A DNA stretch of 64,000 bases from Eucalyptus grandis (Eukaryota; Streptophyta; Magnoliopsida; Myrtales; Myrtaceae), in assembly GCF_016545825.1 (NCBI RefSeq), contig NC_052616.1, forward strand, positions 7,812,001-7,876,000, given 5' to 3'. The notes under the pieces are model-generated. The model was given only the letters and a program-made list of their open reading frames with translations, made no database searches and was not told where the DNA came from. A program made the translations under genes and the position numbers. Below are positions 23,525 to 35,259 of the stretch, one piece after another; position 1 is the stretch's first letter; every line of letters starts with the position of its first letter.

Positions 23525-23688
23525 ACCAATATGCCTTTAGGCATGGCCATACAGGGTGGACAATTAGCTAGAGCAGCGGGTGCTGTGGTGAAACTGATTG
23601 CAAAAGAGGGGAAGTCGGCCACATTAAAATTACCTTTTGGAGAGGTCTATTTGATATCAAAAAACTACTTAGCAACAGTTGAAAAATA
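23525..23688 (+). pseudogene. rpl2: Nuclear insertion of plastid rpl2 (fragment)
   Basis: Seen: an open stretch reads MPLGMAIQ, then [20 protein letters not shown] and [17 protein letters not shown], ending at a stop near 23687. Known: this is the middle of ribosomal protein L2 of plastids, where the text is nearly the same but has about ten more residues between MPLG.AI and GGQLARA. That internal loss, several substitutions, and the lack of both protein ends show a small, aged plastid-to-nucleus transfer. Its right end lies within a few bases of the left breakpoint of the tandem duplication (23693). Confidence 0.85.
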
Positions 23689-23692
23689 GAAT

Positions 23693-25079
23693 GTAGCCGC
23701 TCATTAGTAAAAGGCATATATAAAGGGCACTTCGAGTTATACGCATCAAAAAATCGTTGTAATGTTCTAAATTCAATTTATTCTTGAGTCAAGTTATGAG
23801 AAGGTATTCTGTTACCAATTTGTTAGTCTTACACTTATGGTTGCCGAGCTGTCTATGACAAGATCCAGACGCGAAGTTGGTTTGGAATTGAGGAAGTTGA
23901 TCTATAAAAATACCATTTGACAATTTGGAGATTGCCCATGATGTATTCGGACATGCAAAGGGGCTAAGCATGAGTAAGCACACAGTTGAGGGCGAAGGCC
24001 CAAAAAAGTTTGATTAGAGCAACCCGACTAACTCATTGGCTGGTGCCAAGAAGACAGCGAACTCCTCCTCGTCCACGAGTCCACGTCGCAAGGCAGCTCG
24101 GATCATCAATTGCCCAAAGGCAGGACCGAATTGACATGGGAAATGAGGTACAACATCGCTCAGGGCTTGGTCTCGGCACTGCTCTACTTGGACATGGCGT
24201 TGGAACAATGCATGACAGGTTGGGCTGGCAAAATGAGTCATTGACCCATGTTTTAATTCATATTCATTTTGCTGGGTCAAATAGGGTCATTTAAAATCTA
24301 ACATATGGGTTTACTAAAACAAAGCTCAACTTTTGATGGGTCTTTAATGGGTCTGCTCAAAGCCCAGCTTCAACCCATTTGCTTTTTACAATCTATTTCA
24401 GTCTCGTGCCGCTCATCCCCCTTCAGTGCTCCGCGGCACGGCATTCTCCTCCTCCTCCGGCCCTGGAGTAATCGCCTTATCGAGCAGTGTGACGAAAATG
24501 AAAGCACGAACAAGAGCTCAAATTCATTACGCTGTCGTCATGAACAGATCGAAAACAAGCTCGAAACGAAAGTAGGAAATCAGATGCGACCTGAGAATCT
24601 AAGAAAATGCATAGGCACCGATTAGGGCTAGCTCACGAGTTGCAAAAAAGCTTTACTTGGAAGAGCAAATAGGATTTCGCGGTGTGTTTGGCTCAACTTT
24701 TCTAAAAGGCTTTCAGCCTTTAAAGTCCATGCTTTATGAGTGTTTGGCAAGCCTTTCAAAGTGGCTTTTGGCTAAATGTTTGGCCTTGAGAAAGCCAAAC
24801 ACAAAGCAAGTAGAGGCTAGCCTTGGGTAGGATGCTATTTCTAGACTTTGTTCTTCTCATCTTACACTCATTAGCTTTTTTATATTCCCATCTTACCCTC
24901 ACTATTTTTAGAATTAGTGGTTGGTCATCAGCACCAATGATGCGTGACACCAATGGTGGCGCCTAGGCTTTCTGGCGACTCTAGACCTTGTCGCCTAGGG
25001 TCACCCAACCTCGATGAGGGCCGCGACCTTAAGCGATGATAGCCGGCAAAATTGCAAAATTTTTAGGGATTACTATACC
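23693..25079. repeat. Distal 3' part of tandem duplication unit (unit 1)
   Basis: Seen: starts ATGTAGCCGCTCATTAG, the same word as at 29673, and is homologous to 29673-31069 throughout. It includes a stretch that reads LEIAHDVFGHAKGLSM on the plus strand, a LecRK fragment (24100-24215), a GGGTC-rich AT segment (24236-24400), and a segment with GTGTGTTTGGCTCAACTT-type MITE sequence (24690-25050). The IAHD..GHAK piece occurs a third time at 35280-35330. I do not recognise that peptide. Confidence 0.7.
24100..24215 (+). pseudogene. Opposite-strand LecRK kinase fragment (unit 1)
   Basis: Seen on the plus strand: GRTELTWEMRYNIAQGLVSALLYL followed by ALEQCM, given here only as the region between kinase subdomains V and VIb. 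Known: TWEMRY.IAQGLASALLYLHEEWEQCV is the usual text of class IX LecRKs. It is closer to that consensus than to the minus-strand kinases here (ERRYNIALGLASALHYL), so it comes from another LecRK lineage. It stops before HRD. Confidence 0.7.
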
Positions 25080-26135
25080 ATAAAAAAGTTGTCGCATTAC
25101 TATACCATCCATTATTTTTAGGGTTTGGAATTGAGTAGTCTAACTTACGTATTGCGTGCATTTGGGTCATTGGACATTTCATATGTGCAATTCATTTATC
25201 GTAGATATAAATTTTGTGTCATCCTTCCTTGACGGATGATTGCCAATTCCCATAAAAGTAACGTTACGGACTCCATTTTATTGGAAATATTAAAGGATAA
25301 TGAAGTCGCAATCACTCGAATTCTTTGCCCGTTTTACAATTGAGCATCTCACCTCTTTTTTTTTTCTTCTTTTTTTTTTTGTGCAATTATCTCAACTTTC
25401 TATATATGTGTCATCAGAGATGTCCCTTACAATTAAGGACGGAATGTCAATGTGGATATTAACAGTAACCCCGTTATATGGCCATTAATTATTAATATTG
25501 ACGTCCAATGTAGCCTTATTAAAACGAGATAGCGTATTTCTTGCTAAATAAGCAAGTCAGGTCACCGATTTTGCTTAATGCGTGCCGAGTAAACGAGTTA
25601 TGCCAGCAATACATGACATGTGAATTAATTTAACAAAAGCCTCACGTTGAGCCATATTTAAAAGATTGAGATACTTGCTCGAACAGAAAATAGTAAGTAG
25701 ACAATCGACTTTAGAATGGAGCAAAAATCATTATTACCCAGCATTTGGTTTAATTCCGACCTTTGAAAGATTTTAATACAATAGCTCATTTTGGTAATTG
25801 CTTATTTTGCTGTCGTTCATCTCCTTCGTAAGAGTAAAATTCCAACTGCAATCTGAGACTCCTCTTGCAATGATCAAGTCTAAATAAATATTTTAAGTAC
25901 CGATTAACTACAACATTACTACCAGTAGTGAATGAGAAATGCGAGAGTACAACAGCTTTTCGAGAATCATTCGAGAGTCACCTCTCTCGGCGATTTTCAT
26001 ACACATCATACTTAAATAGACACCAGTTCCGAACAAAATAAAACTAGACATCGTTGAGGCACTATATTTTACATTTTCTTACAGAGCGAGGCATTTGCTT
26101 AAACGCATCCAGACGAGACGAGATCTTGGGGTCGA
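25080..26135. repeat. LecRK 3'-flank module, copy 3 of 6
   Basis: Same module as 5090-6333, most similar to 31070-32070. It lies directly downstream of the kinase pseudogene at 26136-28145. Non-coding. Confidence 0.75.
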
Positions 26136-28145
26136 TTACCTAGGCTCCTGCGTGGAGAGTTTGGGAGGCTTTTTCTTGAAGTTCAAAACGTCCATTGCCT
26201 CTTCAATCGTCGGCCGAGACGCAGCAATGGGGTGAGTACACCACAGCCCCACAATCAACAAGGCCTCCGCCTGTTTCTTGTCAAAATCCTTGCAGAGCCC
26301 CGTGTCCACCACTTCGAGAAATTTCTTGCGCCAGCGCAAGCTAAATTGCCCGCGCCCGGCCAAGCTCGGGCTCCCATAATGCTCCCAAACCCACTGGACA
26401 AGGTTTAGGCCTCGTTCTCTTAGTTCCGAGTCCAAGACGCATTTCCAGCAAACTATTTCTAAAAGAACGACTCCAAAACTAAAGACATCAGATTCTTTAC
26501 TTGCCTCACCCTTTTGGACGTACTCTGGAGCCATATAACCAATTGTTTCTACCGCTTCGGTTGCTTCTGGCCCTCTGGTGCGGTCAACTGGCCTAGCTGT
26601 GCTGAAATCTCCCAATTTGGCCTCGAAATTTTCATTAAGCATGATGTTGTTGGATTTGATATCCCTGTGGATCATGCATTGATTGCCTCCTTTCTGCAGG
26701 TAGTGCACCGCCGAGCCTAATCCTAGAGCGATGTTGTACCTCTTCTCCCACGGCAACAGGGGTCTATCTTTAAACAGATGATCCCCCAAGCTACCTTGAC
26801 TCATAAATTCGTAAACCAGGGCGAACTTATCTTTCTTGTGACAACAGCCTATAAGTGCCACCAAGTTTCTGTGCCTAAGTTGGCTTAATGACTTCACCTC
26901 TGCTATATAGTCCTTTATCCCTCGGTCTGAACCAGATTTTAGTATCTTTACAGCGACCCGTGCGCCAGTGACTTCCATGTTCCTTCGTACACAATCCCGA
27001 AACTTCCTTCTCCCGAAATCTGGCAGGTGCTAAATCACTGGTCATGATCATCAACTCTTCCCAGGAGAACTCCTTGAGTATAGTGAAATTTTTAACTCTT
27101 TGGTTAAATTCGCGCTAAGGTTGCCTTCTTCTCCACCTCTCTCTGTCTCTGGAGTGGAGACTTCTGACCTATAATTTAGCCAATCAACAATGATCGCCAC
27201 CAATACAACGACACCGCCCATTACTATGAGCTGCCACTTCAACCAAGAGTCGGTAGCCTTTTCCACCTGGTGCTGTGAACCAGAGATTGGTTCGGATATC
27301 AGGACCAAGCGATGCCCTTTGACACAAGCACCCACCATCTTTAGCATAGATGCCCCTGAGCTGTATGGGCAGTAGTGATGAAAGGTTTTCGTTAATGTGA
27401 TTCCCATCAGCAGCCCTACAGACCAAGCTCAAACATTCCGTGCGCTGGTCGTAAATTATACTACAAGATGACCGTCCTTCATGACTTTCTTGATCGCCGT
27501 TGGGACATCAACCCCGACGTTCGGATGTATAAGAACAAATGGAACAACCACACCCGACATATTACTGTGATGGTTAACGTTGACTGCAAGACAACTGCTG
27601 TCGGGAAAAGCTGGATGGCCCAGAGTATGGCAAGGGGAGTTCGCATCGACTTTTTGTGTATCTTCCTTCGGTTGAAGGTTGGTAAAGCGGTCAAAGCAAA
27701 ACGTGAAGCTATCGAGGGCATATATTGGACTGTCGTTCTTCCGTCCAAAGTAAAGCGCAACCTTAAGGACTGAAAAATCAGCAAGTGAGGGCTGAAGGAT
27801 CACCGCTCGGTCGCTGATGCCGTCGAGTCTTCCATTCGGCTGGCTCGGGCTGAAGTAAAAAGGTCGCTCAGAAGCCCATCCCCGAAGGCCTAAGTGAAAG
27901 TTGGTTTCAAAAACATTTATTTACACGATACATGGATCGGCAAAGTGTAGAGCGGAAGCTGAAAGGGGCTTGAGCAGAGAGATCGTCAAGACTAGCAGAA
28001 CTAATGCGGATGTGGGACGTTGACGCTGATCTTTATGTCTTCCAGAGCTTCTCATGTCGGATGTTTTTAATTTCTGGCAGATCTGACAATCGCCTGCAAA
28101 CTCAAAGCGCCGTGCGGAGCCACGCGGGCAGGTTAACGTCTTCAT
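26136..28145 (-). pseudogene. LecRK pseudogene with full-length layout
   Basis: Seen: minus-strand homology along the whole LecRK. There is an N-terminal leader with signal-like LVLLVLTISLLKPLSASA (28145-27921), lectin pieces (27803-27456), a lectin C-terminus plus transmembrane segment VMGGVVVLVAIIVDW (27407-27051), and an open kinase frame (26978-26136). The kinase start with the glycine loop is in another frame (26979-27060). The DFG motif reads DFS, and APE is kept. At least three frameshifts separate the parts, so no full protein can be made. The open 280-residue kinase piece lacks the nucleotide loop and would not be active. It is the tandem duplicate of 32071-34215. Confidence 0.9.
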
Positions 28146-29672
28146 CGTTCTCAGCGCTCAGCTCCGAAAAAGTGGTGAAAGAGATGATCGATGCGGTGCG
28201 CCAGAATCACATAACGAATAGAAAACTGCACTCACCGCCGTTTCAGTCCTTTGTTGTCGAGATCAAGCTCAGCCGCCGAACTTGGGCCTCAGATTCTGGA
28301 TCTAGGGTCGAGCAAGCCCAAGATTTGTGATCCAGAGCTCAGCTTGACCTTGAATCTGAGATGATTTGAGGTCGATCACGGTCAGCCTAGGCAACGAGCG
28401 AGGCGGAGGTGGAGGCGTGGTCCGTCGACACGGCATAGGTTTCTAACCAAGTTGTAGCGAAGGGGAAAGAAGAAAGAAAGCAACTAGTAAAGAAGAAATT
28501 TTTTTTTTATATTGTGTTTTGTCTCTCATAGAATATAACCGAATTTCTTCCTGTGAAACGACAAAATAAGTTTAGGACAGACTTCATGTTACCTATGGTC
28601 GATCTCTTTATCGATGCCATTGTTTATTATCTGTTTGATTAATGACAAAAAGGGAGGGAGTTGAGTTCTAGATACTCAAAAGATAATAAAAACTAAGGGA
28701 CACGAAAAAAACAGTTGCCTAGTAAAAGCAAAACTAATGCCCAAGAAAAAAAAAAATGCAAAGAAGAGCGAAATCAATGGCCATGCAAAAGACCATCAAG
28801 AAAAGCCTAACATTTTTAATTATCCGAGCTGCATTTCTCAAAGGATCCTACTAAGCTGGAAAAGAATGAGAAGTTTAGAAAGCATACACAAAACACTGAG
28901 AGACTTTGCCCAACACACTATATCTTCCTTGCTTTTTATAGACATTAGGAGGTCACACACAAACAAACAAGAACTAGAGAAGGAAAAAGAGTGGGCCAGG
29001 GCAGGTAAGGTTAGGGTTGGTGGCACCCGGGAAGGCGGGATTTTTGACTTGTGCTACTAGTTTAAAGTTTTGGTTTGACTGATGGTACCAAAGCGATAAA
29101 TATTATCTTCACCTAAAGATTCGTGAAATTTTCTCATATTTCACTTTAGAAATTAAGATTTATGAAATATTTTATCTCTCTATTTAGGCTATGGTTCTTC
29201 ATTCGCTATTACCCGTGGTCTGTCTGACACGGCGGTGATGGTGGAAGGGTGTTGGAGTGAAAAGGGGGAAGAAGAAAAATCAAAGGAAAGAAGAAAAGAA
29301 GGGAAGAGAGAGGGGCGACGTGATGTGAGTTGCGGGAGGGTGGTCCCGGGGTCGGTGAATGGAGAGGGATTTTCAAACCAAGGCGGGATTTTCAAGCTCA
29401 GGCGGGGTGGATGGTCCCGGATTTGGTGAATGGAGTGGGGTTTTCACATGAAATTCCACTCCTAAGCACCATTTTCTCCGCCGGCGAGGTTTAATTAATG
29501 CGAAAGCGACTCAAAACGCGTAAAAAAGTCTTTACGTGCATTTCTTATCGATGACCACACATGTTGATTGTAAGATATTGCCAACAGGAGCTTAACACTT
29601 TGAAGATGCAATTGCCAAAAATTCATAGAGAAACTGGACGCATTAAGGAAATATTGTTTTCAATTCAAATTC
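28146..29672. other. 5' flank of the pseudogene with a ~480-bp insertion
   Basis: The flank matches 34216-34700 except that about 28497-28975 is absent from the paralogous flank. This stretch is AT-rich, starts with a T run, and has one open frame of low complexity. I see no clear inverted repeats or target duplication, so its nature is open. The part from 29180 to 29660 is GGGA-rich and not coding. Confidence 0.5.
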
Positions 29673-31069
29673 GATGTAGCCGCTCATTAGTAAAAGGCGT
29701 ATATAAAGGGTACTTCGAGTTATATGCATCAAAAAATCGTTGTAATGCTCTAAATTCAATTTATTCTTGAGTCAAGTTATGAGAAGGTATTCTGTTACCA
29801 ATTTGTTAGTCTTGCACTTATGGTTGCTGAGCTGACTGTGACAAGATCCAGACATGAAGTTAGTTTGGAATTGAGGAAGTTGATCTATAAAATACCATTT
29901 GACAATTTAGAGATTGCCCATGATGCATTTGGACATGCAAATGGGCTAACCATGAATAAGCACACAGTTGAGGGCAAAGGCCCAAAAAAGTTTGATTAGA
30001 GCAATCCGACTAACTCATTGGCTGGTGCCAAGAAGACAGCGTCGCAAGGCAGCTCGGATCATCAATTGCCCAAAGGCAGGACCGAATTGACATGGGAAAT
30101 GAGGTACAACATCTCTCAGGGCTTGGTCTCGGCACTGCTCTACCTCTACTTGGACATGGCGTTGGAACAATGCATGACAGGTTGGGCTGGCAAAATGAGT
30201 CATTGACCCATGTTTTAATTCATATTCATTTTGCTGGGTCAAATAGGGTCATTTAAAATTTAACATATGGGTTTACTAAAACAAAGCTCAACTTTTGATG
30301 GGTCTTTAATGGGTCTGCTCAAAACCCAGCTTCAACCCATTTGCTTTTTACGATCTCTTTCAGTCTCGGGCCACTCATCCCCTTCAGTGCTCCCCGGCAT
30401 TGGCATTCTCCTTCTCCTCCGGCTCTGGATTAGTCGCCTTATCGAACAGTGTGACAAAAATGAAAGCACGAACAAGAGGTCGAATTCATTACCTTGTCGT
30501 CATGAACAGATCGAAAACAAGCTCGAATTCAGGTCCCCAAACGAAAGTAGGAAATCGGATGCCACCCGAGAATCTAAGAAAATGCACAGGGACCGATTAG
30601 GGCTAGCTCGCGGAGTTGCAAAAAAGCTTTACTTGGAAGAACGAATCGGATTTCATGATGTATTTGATTCAACTTTTCTAAGGAGCTTTGGACGCGACTT
30701 TTCTAAGAAACTTTCGGCCTCCAAAGCTCCTTAAGAAAATGCTTAGGTGTTTGGCAAGCCTTTCAAAATAGCTTTCGGTTAATTACTAGTATTGAGAAAG
30801 CGAAACGCAAATCAAGTAGAGACCAGTTTTGGGTAGAATGCTATTTCTAGACATTTTTCTTCTCATCTTACACTCACTAGCTTTCTTATATTCCCATCTC
30901 ACCCTCACTATTTTTAGGATTAGTGGCTGGTTGCCCGCACCGATGACACGCGACATTGACGATGGCGCCTAGGTTTGCTGGCAACCCCAAGCCTTGTTGT
31001 CTAGGGTCACCCAACCCCGGTGAGGGCCGTGACCTCAGGTGATGACAACTAACAATTTATTTAGGGATT
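29673..31069. repeat. Distal 3' part of tandem duplication unit (unit 2)
   Basis: Homolog of 23693-25079, same order of parts. The left junction is clean: both copies begin at ATGTAGCCGCTCATTAG, while the sequences left of it differ. Confidence 0.7.
30055..30176 (+). pseudogene. Opposite-strand LecRK kinase fragment (unit 2)
   Basis: Seen: the same fragment as 24100-24215, with a 6-bp insertion giving LLYLYLDMALEQC and IAQ changed to ISQ. Both copies have lost the rest of the kinase, so the truncation came before the tandem duplication. Confidence 0.7.
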
Positions 31070-32070
31070 AGCATACCATCAAAAAATTGACACATTACTA
31101 TACCATCCATTATTTTTAGGGTTTGGAATTGAGTAGTCTAACTTACATATTGTGTGCATTCGGGTCATTCGACATTTCACATGTGCAATTCATTTGTAGT
31201 AGATATAAGTTTTATGTCATCCTTCCTTGACAGATGATCGCCAATTCCTGCGGACTCCATTTTATTGAAACATTAAGGGATAATGAAGTCACAATCACTC
31301 GAATTCTTTACCTGTTTTACAATTGAGTATCTCAACTCTTTTTTTTTTTTTTTTTTTCTGTGCAATTAAATATCTCAACTTTCTAAATATGTATCATTAG
31401 AGATGTCCCTAACAATTAAGAATGGAAAATGTCAACATGAATATTAGCACTAACGCCGTTAAATAGCCATTAATCATCAATATTGACGTTCATTGTAGCC
31501 TTATAAAAACGAGATACCATATTTTTTGCTAGGGTAAGCAAGTCAGGTCACTGATTTTGCTTAACGTGGGCTGAGTAAACGAGTTACATTTAACAGAAGC
31601 CTCGCATTGAGCCAAATTTAAAAGATCGAGATACTTGATTGAACAGAAAATAATAAGTAGACAGTCGACTTTCGAATGGAGCAAAAATTATTACCGGGCA
31701 TTTGGTTTAGTTCTGACCTTTGAAAGATTCCCATGCAGCAGCTCATTTTGGTAATTGCTTATTTTGCTGTAGCACTTCATCTCCTTCGTAACAGTAAAAT
31801 TCCAATTCCAACCCGAGACTCCTCTTGAAATGATCAAGACTAAATAAATATTTTAAGTACCGCACAACACTACCAGTAGCGAATGAGAAAGGCGAGAGTA
31901 AACAGCTTTGCGAGAATCACCTCTCTCTCGGTGATTTTCATTCACATCACAGTTAAATAGACATCAGTTCCGAACAAAATAAAACTAGACATCATTGAGG
32001 CACTATATAAACAATTTTTAACGGAGCAAGGCATTACTCAAACGCATCTAGACGAGACGAGACCTTCGGG
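31070..32070. repeat. LecRK 3'-flank module, copy 4 of 6
   Basis: Same module as 5090-6333, directly downstream of the only full-length LecRK. It contains a T run of about 18 at 31340. Confidence 0.75.
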
Positions 32071-34215
32071 TCAATTAACGTTGAACCTTGGCATCTTCGG
32101 GGGGAGTTTTGGAGGCTCTGCCTTCAAGTTCAAAACGGCCATTGCCTCTTCAATCGACGGCCGAGACGCAGCAATGGGGTGAGCACACCACAGCCCCACA
32201 ATCAACAAGGCCTCCGCCCGTTTCTTGTCAAAATCCTTGCCGAGCCTCGGGTCCACCACTTCGAGAAACTTGTTGCGCCAGCGCCAGCTCAATTCCCCGC
32301 GCCCACCCAAGCTCAGGCTCCCATAACGCTTCCAAACCCACTGGACAAGGTTTAGGCCTCGTTCTCCTAGTTCCGAGTCGAAGACCCTTCTCCCGCAAAC
32401 TATTTCCAAAAGAACGACTCCAAAACTATAGACATCAGATTCCCTACTTGCCACACCCATCTGGTGGTACTCCGGAGCCAAGTAACCTAGTGTTCCTTTC
32501 ACTTGGGTTGTGTTTGGACCTCTAGCATGGTTGACTAGCTTAGCCAAGCCGAAATCTCCCAATTTGGCCACGACCTCTTCATCGAGCATAATATTGCTGG
32601 ATTTGATATCTCTATGGATCACGCATTGATGAAAAAGTTTCTGCAGGTAGTGCAACGCCGAGGCTAATCCCAGAGCAATGTTGTACCTCCTCTCCCATGT
32701 TAGCAGGGTTCTGTTCTTAAATAAGTGATCCTCCAGGCTACCTCCTGTCATAAATTCGTAAACTAGGACAAATTCACTCGCCTTGTGACAATAGCCTATA
32801 AGTTGCACCACGTTTCTATGCCTAAGTTGACTTAATGACTTCACCTCAGATATATACTCCTTTACCCCCTGGCGTGAACCAAATTTTATTTTTTTTACAG
32901 CAACCACGGTGCGAGCGCCTCCCATGTACCCTTTGTACACGGCCCCGAAACCCCCTTCTCCCAGAATCCTGTTACGTGCAAAAGAATCGGTCGCGATCAT
33001 CAAGTCTTCATAGGAGAACTTCTTGGTTCCACTCAACTTTTCAAACTCTTCGGTTAAATTCTCGCCACGGTTGCCTTCTTCTCCACCTCTCTCTCTGTCT
33101 GGACTGGAGACTTCTGACCTATAATTTACCCAAGCAACAATGATCGCCACCAATACAACGACACCGCCCATTACTATGAACAGCCACTTCAACCAAGAGT
33201 CGGTAGCCTTTTCCACCTGGAGCTGTGAACCGGAGACTAATCCCGATATCTGGACAACGCGATGCCCAAGTGCAGATTCAGGGGAAGCTATGACACAAAC
33301 ACCCACCGTCTTTTGCATAGATGCCCCTGAGCTGAATGGGCAGTAGTGATGACGGATTTCGTTACCGGAAGTCCCATCAGCAACCCTCGAGACCACGCCC
33401 GAACATTTCGTGTACGGGTCGTACATTATACTGGAAGATGACCCGTCCTTCGTGACTTTCTCGATCGCCGTTTGGACATCAGCCCCGAAGCCGACGTCGA
33501 TCACTTGCATAAAAAATAATGGAGCAACCATACCCGACGTATTACTGTGACAGTTAATGTTAACTGCAAAACAATCGCTGTCGGGACAAGCTAGATGACC
33601 GAAGTTCGCATTGAATTTTAGTGTATCTTCCTTCGGTTGAAGGTTGGTACGGCGGCCAGTGAAAATCGTGAAGCCAATGATGACATTTGTTAGAATGTCG
33701 TTCTTCCATTCTAAAGAAAACGCAACCATACGGGCTAGAGGAACAGCAAGTGAGGCGAGTTTGTTGCCGAAAGGGTTTCTCTGTTGACAGTCGGGCCTGG
33801 CAATGGAGTGGCTAGTCCAATTCACAGCATCTACCGTCGCCTTGTCCCAAAAATGCACTTCGCCGGAATACGTAGCTGGGCCGCCGATGCCGTCGAGTCT
33901 TCCATTCGGCTGGCTCAGGCTGAGGTAAGGAGGTCGCTCAGAAGCATTCCCCTGAAGGGCTAAGCGATTGTAGGTCGCAAAGCCATATGGCAACATGATA
34001 CGTGGATTGGCAAAGGGTAGAGTGGAAGCTGAAAAGGGCTTGAGCAGAGAGATCGTCAAGACTAGTAGAATTAATGCAGGTGTGGGTGGTTGAGGCTGAT
34101 CTTTATCTCTTCCAAAGCTTCTCATGTCGGATGTTTTTAACTTCTGGCGGATCCGACGACCGCCTGCAAACTCAAAGCGCCGTGCGAAGCCACGCGGGCA
34201 GGTTAACGTCTTCAT
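32071..34215 (-). CDS. Full-length L-type lectin receptor kinase (class IX-like)
   Basis: Seen: 714 residues, one exon, as usual for LecRKs (650-700). The signal segment lies at about 47-64 (ALILLVLTISLLKPFSAS). The first Met gives an unusual 45-residue leader, and Met31 (MRSFGR) is a likely alternative start. A legume-lectin-like domain spans about 68-335; the membrane helix is at 342-362. The kinase spans about 410-690: GEGGFGAVY (419-427), K441, HRD (534-536), DFG (554-556), APE (580-582), all key residues present. The lectin part is heavily changed: the strand normally like VAVEFDT reads FAVNINC, the HVGIDVNS site reads VGFGADVQT, and extra cysteines occur. Known: LecRKs sit in the plasma membrane and signal in defence or development. 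Inference: active RD kinase whose ectodomain may no longer bind sugar or metal. Confidence 0.92.
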   Translation of the reverse strand: MKTLTCPRGFARRFEFAGGRRIRQKLKTSDMRSFGRDKDQPQPPTPALILLVLTISLLKPFSASTLPFANPRIMLPYGFATYNRLALQGNASERPPYLSLSQPNGRLDGIGGPATYSGEVHFWDKATVDAVNWTSHSIARPDCQQRNPFGNKLASLAVPLARMVAFSLEWKNDILTNVIIGFTIFTGRRTNLQPKEDTLKFNANFGHLACPDSDCFAVNINCHSNTSGMVAPLFFMQVIDVGFGADVQTAIEKVTKDGSSSSIMYDPYTKCSGVVSRVADGTSGNEIRHHYCPFSSGASMQKTVGVCVIASPESALGHRVVQISGLVSGSQLQVEKATDSWLKWLFIVMGGVVVLVAIIVAWVNYRSEVSSPDRERGGEEGNRGENLTEEFEKLSGTKKFSYEDLMIATDSFARNRILGEGGFGAVYKGYMGGARTVVAVKKIKFGSRQGVKEYISEVKSLSQLRHRNVVQLIGYCHKASEFVLVYEFMTGGSLEDHLFKNRTLLTWERRYNIALGLASALHYLQKLFHQCVIHRDIKSSNIMLDEEVVAKLGDFGLAKLVNHARGPNTTQVKGTLGYLAPEYHQMGVASRESDVYSFGVVLLEIVCGRRVFDSELGERGLNLVQWVWKRYGSLSLGGRGELSWRWRNKFLEVVDPRLGKDFDKKRAEALLIVGLWCAHPIAASRPSIEEAMAVLNLKAEPPKLPPKMPRFNVN

Positions 34216-35259
34216 CTTTCTCAGCGCTCAGCTCCGAAAAAGTGGTGAAAGAGATGATCGATGCGGTGCGCCACAATCAAATAACGAATAGAAAACTGCA
34301 CTCACCGCCGTTTCAGTCCTTTGTCGTCGAGATCGAGCTCGGTCGCCGAACTGGGGCCTCAGATTCTGGATCTAGGGTCGAGCGGTCGAGCTAGCCCAAG
34401 ATTTATGATCCAGAGCACGGCTCGACCTTGAATATGAGATGATTCGAGGTCGATTAGGGTCGGCCTAGGCAACGAACGAGGCGGAGGCGTGGTGCGTCGA
34501 CACGGCGTAGGGTTTCTACCAAGTTGTAGCGAAGGGGGGAAGAAGAAAGAAAGCAAAGAGCAAAGAAGAAGAGAAGGAACGACACAGGGCCGAGGCAGGT
34601 AAGGTGGGGTGGTTCCCGGGAAGGCGGGATTTTCAACGCGTGCTACTAGTTTAAAGTTTTAGTTTGATTAACGCTACCAAAGTGATAAGTCAAACGTCAA
34701 CAACGCGGAATCAGAGAGATGACGCGGAATCAAAACATATAAACATATACTACTTCATCCAACCTACCACTTTACTTGCATAAATATTATCTTCTCCTAA
34801 ATTTCGTCGAATTTCCTCATATTTCACTTTAGAATCTAAGATTTATGAATTATTTTGTCTCTATTTTTAAGCTATGTTCTTCATTCACTATTATGAAGTG
34901 TACCATCCCTATGAAGTGCACTATCCCTAGCATTTTTACTTCTTAAATTCAATTAATATTTTCATTTCCATGTTGGTGACATCTTACAAATTAATCTTGG
35001 TACGCGACAAAAAATCTAATACTGATATGAAAGGTTGTTCTGCTTTAGCTTTTGTTTACTATCGTGCTAAATGATTAGATTTTGGATATTATCATTTTTG
35101 TGGTTTTACAGTAGAAGGGGCATTCTTGACAATTGATATCCTAATTGCCAAAATTCCGCACTTGGAATGTGTGGTCAGCGTTTCTCCCTCACTTAATGGC
35201 ACCGTCTTGGTGGCATGGCTCGAATAATTAACGGATGCAAACGTCTGATATGGGTAGGA
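34216..35259. other. 5' flank of the full-length LecRK
   Basis: Expected promoter region. 34216-34640 matches the flank of the tandem duplicate at 28146-28460. No single TATA box stands out next to the start. 34640-35200 is AT-rich and weakly like 29040-29180. No gene. Confidence 0.5.

Noticed and set aside
27468..27773. 101-codon plus-strand open frame
   Set aside because: It is antisense to the lectin region of the LecRK pseudogene at 26136-28145, which explains the homology.
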